A stretch of DNA of 64,000 nucleotides from NCBI GenBank assembly GCA_036741235.1, contig DAINSQ010000005.1:8159-72158 (forward strand), given 5' to 3'. This document shows, piece after piece, positions 32,510-39,985 of the stretch; the first letter of the stretch is position 1; each line of letters begins with the position of its first letter. The stretch comes from JABWBR01 sp036741235. Lineage in GTDB: Bacteria; Bacteroidota; Bacteroidia; Chitinophagales; Saprospiraceae. The translations under genes were made by a program, and so were the position numbers. The notes under the pieces were generated by a model. That model was not told the DNA's origin, searched no databases, and was given only the letters and a program-made list of their open reading frames with translations.

Positions 32510-33595
32510 ATGACGAAAGGCCGCTTGGTTTGGATTATACTGGCTGTTTTTACACTTTTTTTGCGCTGGGCTTTGTCCGGACACCCACATTGGATTGAGG
32601 CGGTCTATAGCAGGGGGCTCTTTTCGTGGATACGGCCGGCCATTGATTACTCGCTGGGTTGGTTTCCCTTTCCCTGGATCTATCTTTTCATACTGATCGT
32701 TTTGGGCTACTCTGCCTGGGCCGGAAGGCGTATTGTGCTGGCTCTGTCTGGTTGGTCATCCAGGTGGTGGCGCCTGGGTTGGCTTTTCTCGGCTGTCATT
32801 TCTTATATTATAGTTTCGTTTATGTGGCTTTGGGGCTTCAACTATGGCCGAATTCCCGTAGAACGTCAATTAGGGTTGGAGTTGAAACAACCGGCTTACG
32901 ACGCTATCAGACAGGCGCTTGATGAAGAAACCGCGGCTATTATCTCCTTGCGGGCCCAAATCCCGGGCGCAACCAGTCGAGCATTGGAATTAAGTTTGTC
33001 GAAAAGTGCTTTGGAAAATCAATTGCGCAAGGAACTGACCCGGGTGTTGAAACAAAACGGCTATCCCGCCACGGGACGCATGCGCGTGTTTAACCTTTTG
33101 CCAAAAGGTATTTTTCTGCGATTTAGTTCTGCCGGGCTGTATTTTCCATTTACCGGACAGGGGCACATTGACGCCGGTCTTCACAGCCTGCAATGGCCGC
33201 ACACCATGGCCCACGAGATGGCGCACGGCTATGGTATTGCCGAAGAAGGCGCCTGTAATTTCTGGGCTTACCTGGCCTGCCGGCAGTCTGCCGTTCCCGC
33301 CATTGCATACATGGGGCGCCTTTCTTATTGGCGTTCGTTGGCTATTTATTTTAAAATAAAAGAGCCGGAAGCTTATGCCCGTTTCAGGGCGGCATTGCCT
33401 CCCGGCGTGATTGCAGACCTGGAAGCTATCAATAAAAACTTGCTGGCCTATCCCGATATTGCGCCCCGCATACGCGACCATACTTATGACGCCTACCTCA
33501 AATCGCAGGGGCTGCACGATGGCATGGCCAATTACGACAAAGACATACTTTTGATTGAGGCCTGGAAAAAGAAAAATCAAAATGCCTGTCAATAA
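32510..33595 (+). CDS. DUF3810 membrane protein with zinc-metallopeptidase-like motif
   Basis: 361 residues. Three N-terminal membrane helices (about 6-22, 55-70 and 92-110) precede a soluble domain. That domain contains HEMAH (His235, Glu236, His239) in HTMAHEMAHGYGIAEEGACN, with Glu246 as a plausible third zinc ligand, the HExxH...E gluzincin-type pattern. DUF3810 is largely restricted to Bacteroidota and its substrate is unknown. The catalytic motif is seen; protease activity is inference. It lies between trxA and a propeller protein, and no operon partner is evident. Confidence 0.88.
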   Translation: MTKGRLVWIILAVFTLFLRWALSGHPHWIEAVYSRGLFSWIRPAIDYSLGWFPFPWIYLFILIVLGYSAWAGRRIVLALSGWSSRWWRLGWLFSAVISYIIVSFMWLWGFNYGRIPVERQLGLELKQPAYDAIRQALDEETAAIISLRAQIPGATSRALELSLSKSALENQLRKELTRVLKQNGYPATGRMRVFNLLPKGIFLRFSSAGLYFPFTGQGHIDAGLHSLQWPHTMAHEMAHGYGIAEEGACNFWAYLACRQSAVPAIAYMGRLSYWRSLAIYFKIKEPEAYARFRAALPPGVIADLEAINKNLLAYPDIAPRIRDHTYDAYLKSQGLHDGMANYDKDILLIEAWKKKNQNACQ

Positions 33596-33653
33596 TATTT
33601 GTACAACAACAATGTTGTGCTAATTTTATCGCCCTAAGCTAAATGACTGAGCT

Positions 33654-34547
33654 ATGCAAAGAATAGCCCTGCTTGCCTTGTTGATTTTCGCTTGTATCTC
33701 AATGCAAGCGCAAACTCCCCGGTCTAATGTGTTTTTGTTTGATGTCAGAAAAGCGTCAGACACGCTCTACAAACTCACAAAACCGCGCTTCCTGACGGCC
33801 TTCAACGCCAGGGGATACAATAACCAACCTGCCTTTTTTTCCAATAACGAACTGTATATCACCGTACAAATGTATGGCGACGACCAGACAGATCTGTATG
33901 TGCTGGATTTGGATAAAAAAACTAAAACCAAAGTAACGGAAACGCCCGATGGCGAGTTTTCGCCCGCCCGCGTCCCCGATTATTACTCGTTTTCGGCAAT
34001 CCGGCAGGAGATCAACGGACGTGATACCTTGTTGCGACTCTGGCAGTTTCCGCTCGACCGCTTGACCAACGGCAAACCTGTTTTTAAATATCTCAAGGAT
34101 ATCGGTTATTACCATTGGCTCGATGCCCAGCGGGTAGCTGTATTCGGCCTCGACAAGGGCAATTACCTGGCCATCTGCAATACGCAGACTGACGATGTGT
34201 CGCCTTTCGCCACCAATGTAGGCCGCTGTTTTATGAGAATGCCCAATGGCAACTTGGCTTATATTCAGAAATCGCAGGCTGGCGACTGGCTGCTGATGGA
34301 GAAGTTTTTGAATAGATCGGGCGGCAGCGATTCTAAAAAAATCATCAATACCCTGCCGGGCTGTGAAGACTTCACCGTATTGCCCGATGGCACTTTTTTG
34401 ATGGGAAGGGGCTCTAAATTATACAAATTCGATCGATATTCCGATCAGGATTGGGAAGAAATAGCCGACCTGCGGTATTACAATATTCGAAATATTACGC
34501 GTCTGGCTGTCAGCAGCGATTACAAGCTGGCTTTGGTGGCCGACTGA
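33654..34547 (+). CDS. Secreted TolB-like beta-propeller protein
   Basis: 297 residues with a signal peptide ending CISMQAQ. The rest is strand-rich with Asp-containing turns reminiscent of TolB/WD40-like propeller blades (YGDDQTDLYVLDLDKKTKTK, TPDGEFSPARVPDYYSF, KLYKFDRYSDQDW). No catalytic motif. Not lipidated and no sorting domain, so probably periplasmic. Function unknown. Located 56 nt upstream of the transhydrogenase operon. Confidence 0.7.
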   Translation: MQRIALLALLIFACISMQAQTPRSNVFLFDVRKASDTLYKLTKPRFLTAFNARGYNNQPAFFSNNELYITVQMYGDDQTDLYVLDLDKKTKTKVTETPDGEFSPARVPDYYSFSAIRQEINGRDTLLRLWQFPLDRLTNGKPVFKYLKDIGYYHWLDAQRVAVFGLDKGNYLAICNTQTDDVSPFATNVGRCFMRMPNGNLAYIQKSQAGDWLLMEKFLNRSGGSDSKKIINTLPGCEDFTVLPDGTFLMGRGSKLYKFDRYSDQDWEEIADLRYYNIRNITRLAVSSDYKLALVAD

Positions 34548-34603
34548 TACACTGATTGCCGGGAATTGAAAACACTTTTTTGCGCATAACCGATTTTTTG
34601 ATT

Positions 34604-35686
34604 ATGATCAATATTGGGGTTGTTAAGGAAAAAAATGACAACAGGGTGGCTATTACCCCCGAGGCCGTAACTAAATTGTCGCAGATGGGCGCTACGCTGC
34701 TTCTGGAGAAAGGCGCCGGTGAAGAGGCCTGTTACGGCGATGAAGATTATGGCGATAATTGCCGCATACATACCAGGGCGGAAGTGCTTGCCACATCGGA
34801 TATACTCATTAGTTTACAGCCGCTGCCCGACGATGACCTCCGCCAACTGCGACCGGAAACTATCGTTATTTCGCTGTTTCAGCCTTTCCTCGACGCCGAG
34901 GTGGCGCCACGCCTACGCGCTATGAATTTGCGGGGTATAAGCATGGATATGATCCCTCGTACTACGCTGGCCCAGTCGATGGACGTGCTGTCGTCTATGG
35001 CCGCCATTGCAGGTTATAAGGCCGTATTGGAGGCTGCCCGGCTGTTGCCGCGTTATTTCCCAATGATGATCACTGCCGCGGGAAGTATCAAACCCGCCAA
35101 AGTACTCGTGTTAGGCGCGGGTGTTGCCGGGCTACAGGCTATCGCAACCGCTCGCCGCCTGGGGGCTCAGGTAGAAGCTTTTGACACCCGCCAGGCCGCA
35201 AAAGAAGAGGTGGAAAGCCTTGGCGCCCGTTTTGTAGAGATAGAAGGCGCTAAAGATGACGCCAGTGCGGGCGGTTATGCCGTAGCGCAATCGGAGGAAT
35301 TCCTCGCTCGTCAGCGCGCCGAAGTGCAGGCAAGAGCCGCCAAAGCCGACGTAGTGATCACTACCGCACAGGTGAGGGGTACTAAAGCTCCCATCTTGCT
35401 CACCAAAGATACGGTAGAGAAGATGAAAAGAGGAGCCGTGGTCGTCGACCTGGCCGCTTCAACGGGCGGCAACTGCGAGGTTACCCAAAACGGCAAAACC
35501 ATCCGGCATCATGGCGTTATCATTGTTGGCGACTCCAATCTGGCCGCTACATCGCCACAGGATGCCAGCTTCCTCTTTAGCAACAACGTACTCAATTTGC
35601 TCAAGCTTTTTGTGGTGAAAGGAGAAATCCAACTCGACCTCAACAACGAGATTATTAAAAGCGCATTTTTCACCGCAACAGCATAA
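34604..35686 (+). CDS. pntAA: NAD(P) transhydrogenase alpha subunit, soluble part
   Basis: 360 residues from ATG 34604 (MINIGVVKEKNDNRVAIT); a longer frame adds 16 residues with no family support. It matches dI of transhydrogenase: PEAVTKLSQMGATLLLEKGA, FDTRQAAKEEVESLGA, the NAD(H)-binding VLVLGAGVAGLQAIATARRLG and IVGDSNLAATSPQDAS near the end. The first of three consecutive genes making the enzyme. Confidence 0.96.
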   Translation: MINIGVVKEKNDNRVAITPEAVTKLSQMGATLLLEKGAGEEACYGDEDYGDNCRIHTRAEVLATSDILISLQPLPDDDLRQLRPETIVISLFQPFLDAEVAPRLRAMNLRGISMDMIPRTTLAQSMDVLSSMAAIAGYKAVLEAARLLPRYFPMMITAAGSIKPAKVLVLGAGVAGLQAIATARRLGAQVEAFDTRQAAKEEVESLGARFVEIEGAKDDASAGGYAVAQSEEFLARQRAEVQARAAKADVVITTAQVRGTKAPILLTKDTVEKMKRGAVVVDLAASTGGNCEVTQNGKTIRHHGVIIVGDSNLAATSPQDASFLFSNNVLNLLKLFVVKGEIQLDLNNEIIKSAFFTATA

Positions 35687-35703
35687 ACTGCCGGCTCTTT
35701 CAT

Positions 35704-36021
35704 ATGGAAACGATTTATCAATTTTTCAATGAAAATCTGCTGCTTTTATACCTGCTGATTTTCACTATTATCCTCGGTTTTGAGGTGATCTCCAAAGTAC
35801 CGACCGTTCTTCATACGCCCCTGATGTCGGGCGCCAATGCTATTAGCGGCGTGGTACTTATCGGCGCCATTATCCTGGTGCGTCAAAGCGATCCTGATGA
35901 TTATGTGGGGCTTTCCCTGGGATTGGTAGGGGTTATTCTCGGTATGATCAATGCGCTGGGCGGTTTTGCCGTGACCAACCGCATGCTGGAAATGTTCAAA
36001 CGCAAAAAACCGACTAAGTAA
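35704..36021 (+). CDS. pntAB: NAD(P) transhydrogenase alpha subunit, membrane part
   Basis: 105 residues with three or four membrane helices (LLLYLLIFTIILGFEVISKV, ISGVVLIGAIILV, LSLGLVGVILGMINALGGFAV), ending in FKRKKPTK. It supplies part of the proton channel domain dII. In E. coli this segment is fused to the soluble part as PntA; a separate gene is the usual state in many Bacteroidota and Alphaproteobacteria. Gaps of 17 and 8 nt to its neighbours. Confidence 0.93.
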   Translation: METIYQFFNENLLLLYLLIFTIILGFEVISKVPTVLHTPLMSGANAISGVVLIGAIILVRQSDPDDYVGLSLGLVGVILGMINALGGFAVTNRMLEMFKRKKPTK

Positions 36022-36029
36022 TTTAAGCT

Positions 36030-37433
36030 ATGGCTATCAACTTTTACATCGAGTTAGCATATATGTTGGGCGCAGTGGGCTTTGTATGGGGCCTGCGCCT
36101 CCTGAGTTCGCCTGATTCCGCCCGCAAAGGCAATCTTATTGCTGCGGTTGGTATGGGATTAGCTATTATAGCCGCCCTGGCCATGCCTATCCCGGGTGCT
36201 AGTAATAATTACCTGTGGATCTTTGCCGGGTTGGCTATTGGTGGTGTTATAGGCGGATTTACCTCCTACCGGGTCCAAATGACTGCTATGCCGCAACTTG
36301 TGTCGATATTTAACGGCTTTGGCGGCGCTTGCGCTGTTCTGCTGGCTATCGTAGAGGCTGAACGCGGCCTGTCTACAGATATACCGATGGCGGGAGGTCA
36401 GTGGTCCATCACCTTGGCAACGCTTTTGATAGGGGGAGTTACTTTTACCGGAAGTATGCTGGCTTATTTGAAACTTGACGGCAAGCTTGGCGATAATAAG
36501 TTTTTGCTGCCCAGGCATCAGGTAGTTAATCAGCTCTTTTTGCTGGCAGCCCTGGTTTGGGGTACTATCCTGTTCCTCAATAATGAAACAACTTCCATGA
36601 CGGAGGTATACGGCTTTATGCTCTTGTGCCTTGTTTATGGCGCTTCTTTTGTGGTTCCGATCGGCGGGGCCGATATGCCGGTGGTCATTTCTTTGCTCAA
36701 CTCATTTTCAGGGATTTCTGCCGCTACCTCAGGTATTATTTACCACAACCAGTTTATGCTGGTCGGCGGTATCCTTGTAGGCGCATCGGGTACAATCCTG
36801 ACTGTGATGATGTGTAAGGCCATGAACCGGTCGCTGCTTAATGTATTGATCGGCGGATTTGGAGGCAACGCTGCCGGCGGAGGCAAAGCAACCGGCGAAC
36901 AGGTAGTAAAAGAGGTAAGTCTCAACGATGCAGCAATTCTGCTCAACTACTCAAAGTCCGTTATCTTTGTACCGGGCTACGGACTGGCAGTAGCCCAAGC
37001 CCAGAAAGTCTGTAAGGAAATCGACGACCTGCTCAGCGCCAACGGCGTCGATGTTAAATATGCCATTCACCCCGTAGCAGGGCGTATGCCCGGGCATATG
37101 AACGTACTGTTGGCCGAAGCCGACGTACCGTATCCCAAATTGCTCGATCTTGACGATGCCAACGACGCCCTGTCCAATGCCGACGTGGCAGTCATTGTGG
37201 GCGCCAACGATGTAGTAAACCCTGCTGCCGAGGACGACCCCTCCAGCCCGATATACGGTATGCCCGTACTAAAGGTGTGGAACGCTCAACATGTAATTGT
37301 GCTCAAACGCAGTATGAGCGCCGGCTATGCGGGAATTGAAAATCCATTGTTTTTCCACGCCAGAAACCGCATGTTATTTGGCGACGCCAAAAACACACTT
37401 TCAAAATTAGTAGTTGAATTAAAAGGCTTGTAA
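36030..37433 (+). CDS. pntB: NAD(P) transhydrogenase beta subunit
   Basis: 467 residues. The first ~270 form many membrane helices of dII; the C-terminal ~190 are NADP(H)-binding dIII. VIFVPGYGLAVAQAQ, the Ser/Gly-rich Rossmann-like motif, VKYAIHPVAGRMPGHMNVLL, IVGANDVVNPAAEDDP and KRSMSAGYAGIENPLFF are family signatures. With PntAA/AB it couples proton flow to reduction of NADP+ by NADH in the inner membrane. Confidence 0.97.
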   Translation: MAINFYIELAYMLGAVGFVWGLRLLSSPDSARKGNLIAAVGMGLAIIAALAMPIPGASNNYLWIFAGLAIGGVIGGFTSYRVQMTAMPQLVSIFNGFGGACAVLLAIVEAERGLSTDIPMAGGQWSITLATLLIGGVTFTGSMLAYLKLDGKLGDNKFLLPRHQVVNQLFLLAALVWGTILFLNNETTSMTEVYGFMLLCLVYGASFVVPIGGADMPVVISLLNSFSGISAATSGIIYHNQFMLVGGILVGASGTILTVMMCKAMNRSLLNVLIGGFGGNAAGGGKATGEQVVKEVSLNDAAILLNYSKSVIFVPGYGLAVAQAQKVCKEIDDLLSANGVDVKYAIHPVAGRMPGHMNVLLAEADVPYPKLLDLDDANDALSNADVAVIVGANDVVNPAAEDDPSSPIYGMPVLKVWNAQHVIVLKRSMSAGYAGIENPLFFHARNRMLFGDAKNTLSKLVVELKGL

Positions 37434-37449
37434 GGCCGGCTTCTTCCCG

Positions 37450-37920
37450 TTATTCCTGAAACCCGCCCTCGATATCAATGCCTTTGTCTGATTTTTCCTC
37501 AGCGGCAGGTTTCGGCACGAGGCGGTTGAGCCCGGCGTAATATATCAGGTTCCACTCGCCGTTGAGCTTGGCGAAACGCCTTATCATGCCGTATTCGCCG
37601 CTGCGGTGTACGATTTTTTCGATCATCAGGTCATCGCCGAAAGGCACAAATTCGAGCGTAAAACCGCTGTCGTTGGGGTCAAAACGCCGGTGCATGGTCC
37701 AATTGTTGCGCTCCCATCGGAAGTTATTGCCATTGATGGTAGCACTGTCGGCATTGTCGGGCAGCCCCTCCAGCGGAAAAACAATGTGTTCGATTTGATA
37801 GAGGCTGTCGCTCATAAAACGCTGGTAAAAAGCGTCAAATTCACGCAACTCCTGCTGCCCGCCGCCGCTGCAGGCGCCGATGGCCGCCAGTAGAGACAGC
37901 CCCAAAATGATTCTGATCAT
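37450..37920 (-). CDS. Small lipoprotein, possibly DUF4348-like
   Basis: 156 residues with a lipoprotein signal peptide (LLAAIGACSGG, Cys17). REFDAFYQRFMSDSLYQIEHI and FPLEGLPDN resemble the N-terminal block of DUF4348, a Bacteroidota domain; this match is from memory and tentative. The rest is strand-rich, similar to NTF2-like folds. Its ATG overlaps the hemD stop by 4 nt (ATGA), so translation is coupled. The operon is NYN nuclease, hemD, lipoprotein. Function unknown. Confidence 0.72.
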   Translation of the reverse strand: MIRIILGLSLLAAIGACSGGGQQELREFDAFYQRFMSDSLYQIEHIVFPLEGLPDNADSATINGNNFRWERNNWTMHRRFDPNDSGFTLEFVPFGDDLMIEKIVHRSGEYGMIRRFAKLNGEWNLIYYAGLNRLVPKPAAEEKSDKGIDIEGGFQE

Positions 37921-38615
37921 GAATGGTGGTTTTTGTCGTTTTCCAGTTCAAAAATGGCCATCGCCAGTGAAACTTCAGATGGAAATGCTGCGCTCAACAC
38001 TTCGCCGATGCCGGCATCCCGAAGCGCTTTCGCCGTTGTATCGCCAATGGCAACATAACGCTGAAATGACTGGGGCGTTACATTTTCCAGATACGAAATC
38101 GCATTTAGCGGGCTGGTAAGGACTACGTAGTCTGTAATCGGCAATTCCACATTTTTCCTGGGCTTATTTTCATAAACCACAATCTCCTCGCATCGAATCC
38201 CTTCAGGCAAATAGGGGAGCAAGGCTTGGCGTGACTGCGCGGCCTGAGGGAAGAGCACCCGGCGGCCTGCAGCAAGCCGGGCAAATGCAGGAGCAGTGCT
38301 TTCCGCTTGCCCTGTGCCGGTAAATGAAACGTTATACCCTGCCGCACGCACCGCTTCGGCAGTGGCCGGCCCATAAGCGGCAATCGACATGGCGGCGGCT
38401 TTCGCTTTGCCGGCAGGCGATAATTGGGAGAAAAAATAGTGAACCCCGTTTTTGCTGTAAAAAAACAGCCAGTCGGCGGGGGGAATAATGGTGAAGGTTA
38501 CGGGCGACAACTCAATGAGCGAAACGCCCGTAACCCGCCAGCCTTGTCGTTCGAGCAGCATCCGGAAAGCGCTGTCGGGCGCCAAGTCCCGGCTAATAAA
38601 AGCCGTTTTTGACAT
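37917..38615 (-). CDS. hemD: Uroporphyrinogen-III synthase
   Basis: 232 residues. The HemD fold has two alternating domains and low sequence conservation, but the length and blocks are right: FYSKNGVHYFF, AAYGPATAEAVRAAGYNV, RVLFPQAAQSRQALLPYL, DYVVLTSPLNAISYLE and YVAIGDTTAKALRDAG. It closes and inverts hydroxymethylbilane to uroporphyrinogen III in heme synthesis. No other heme gene is adjacent. Start and stop overlap its neighbours (TAATG upstream, ATGA downstream). Confidence 0.9.
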   Translation of the reverse strand: MSKTAFISRDLAPDSAFRMLLERQGWRVTGVSLIELSPVTFTIIPPADWLFFYSKNGVHYFFSQLSPAGKAKAAAMSIAAYGPATAEAVRAAGYNVSFTGTGQAESTAPAFARLAAGRRVLFPQAAQSRQALLPYLPEGIRCEEIVVYENKPRKNVELPITDYVVLTSPLNAISYLENVTPQSFQRYVAIGDTTAKALRDAGIGEVLSAAFPSEVSLAMAIFELENDKNHHS

Positions 38616-39550
38616 TACAAGTACTCTTCTTCTTCAGCTGTCGGCTCACTAACGTCTTGTGGCTCCAATACCTTGACGTTGGTGGCGATATTTTGACCGT
38701 CGTCATTTTTGCCTACAACAAAAGAAACCCTGTCGCCCTCTTTAAGATCGTTGAAATCGCTGTCGAGAACGCTTGAATAGTGGAAAAACAGGTTATTGTT
38801 AGGGTACTTTATGAAACCGAACCCGTTCTTTAGGCTTAGAATTTCGCTAATCTTGGTGTCTTCGTCAATTTCTTCAACAACAATAGGTTGTTTGCGACTT
38901 TCAGTTTGGACGAAAAGGTTGTTGATCAGCGGATCATTGCGTTTTAGTCTGTTGTCAATGATTTCGTGCATGGCAATCGGGTAGCTTACCTCTTCGAGCA
39001 AATCCTGCGAAGTGCGGGTGATCATACGCTTGCCAGCTTCCGTAGTGTATTCAAAATCCCAGCTCAACACCATAACGCGGGTACCCAGCGTATTGAGTTT
39101 TCGCACCAGCGGAACATAGTCGCCGTCAGATGCAATCAGTACAAGTACGTCAAATCGCTTGTAAAACGATTGTTCATAGGCCTCCAGAGCCAGCCATACA
39201 TCGATCCCCTTTTCTTCGCGTCTTCCGAAGATACTTTTCACAGGAAGGTAATGCGTTGTTACGCCCACCGACATCAGGATATCGTCAAAAACGCGATCCC
39301 AGTACAGCGTGTCGCCGCGTTGAGCGGCTTCCTGTGCATTCAACCTGCCCCTGAAATAGTGCGCGTCGACGATTTGGCATAACCTTACGTCTGTGCGTTC
39401 TTCTTCGGCAACCTGGTTGCGTATGAATTCGTGAAGACCGGAGATGCTGACTCGTTTTTTTCGCGGGTGATCGTAGTTGTAAAAATTACTTACATGGAGG
39501 AAGTAATTGCCGTCATAGAAAACGCCAATTCGAACCATTTTGTCTTGCAT
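38615..39550 (-). CDS. NYN-domain nuclease fused to a cold-shock-like domain
   Basis: 311 residues. The NYN (LabA/DUF88-type PIN-like) domain occupies about 5-175: RIGVFYDGNYFLH with the first acidic residue, DVLVLIASDGDYVPLVRKLNTLG with the others, and VMVLSWDFE. A linker leads to a C-terminal OB/cold-shock-like domain (about 235-300; GFGFIKYPNNNLFFHYSSV and FNDLKEGDRVSFVVG, with the RNP-like FGFI). NYN proteins are metal-dependent RNases; the added fold should bind RNA. Upstream partner of hemD (stop and start overlap by 1 nt). The start could be Met5. Confidence 0.88.
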   Translation of the reverse strand: MQDKMVRIGVFYDGNYFLHVSNFYNYDHPRKKRVSISGLHEFIRNQVAEEERTDVRLCQIVDAHYFRGRLNAQEAAQRGDTLYWDRVFDDILMSVGVTTHYLPVKSIFGRREEKGIDVWLALEAYEQSFYKRFDVLVLIASDGDYVPLVRKLNTLGTRVMVLSWDFEYTTEAGKRMITRTSQDLLEEVSYPIAMHEIIDNRLKRNDPLINNLFVQTESRKQPIVVEEIDEDTKISEILSLKNGFGFIKYPNNNLFFHYSSVLDSDFNDLKEGDRVSFVVGKNDDGQNIATNVKVLEPQDVSEPTAEEEEYL

Positions 39551-39985
39551 AATGTAGTTCCTTTATATGTATTAAAATAATTGGCTTTGCGCCGAAGTTT
39601 ACAAATTCTTAAGACATTGAGCATCATTGGTTTGATTTCAATTCAATGCAATTTCCTGCTCAATTTTTTACCGCTTTGAGTATGGGTTTTATATGGAGAT
39701 ATACAATTTATTTGCTAGCTAAATGGAGCCATACGTGTATGAATACTGCTGTATATCGATATTTTTTGGGCCGACAAATGTAACGTATTTATGCTATAAT
39801 TGAGAACAAAGTTTTTGTTAGTTTTTAGTAAAAAATAACAAACTTCACGTCATTATTAATAAAGATACGCCATCTGTTCTCATTTGTCAAGGCATTTGAT
39901 GAAAATAGTAGGTTTTAACTATTCAATACAAGTACTTTTGCGTATCTTTGGCCGTCTTTTTAGAGACTAAACAGGACTACCATAA
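39551..39985. other. Long AT-rich divergent intergenic region upstream of gyrA
   Basis: 435 nt with no gene on either strand. It contains the two gyrA -7 boxes at its right end and an AT-rich imperfect inverted repeat at about 39809-39846 (AAGTTTTTGTTA against TAACAAACTT). TATCTTTA on the minus strand near 39862 could serve the NYN gene weakly. No repeat array is seen here. Confidence 0.7.
39933..39950 (+). promoter_or_regulatory. Two tandem -7 boxes for gyrA
   Basis: TACTTTTG (39933-39940) and TATCTTTG (39943-39950) both match TAnnTTTG exactly and lie 10 nt apart, so two transcript starts about 30-45 nt before the ATG are expected. Confidence 0.6.
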
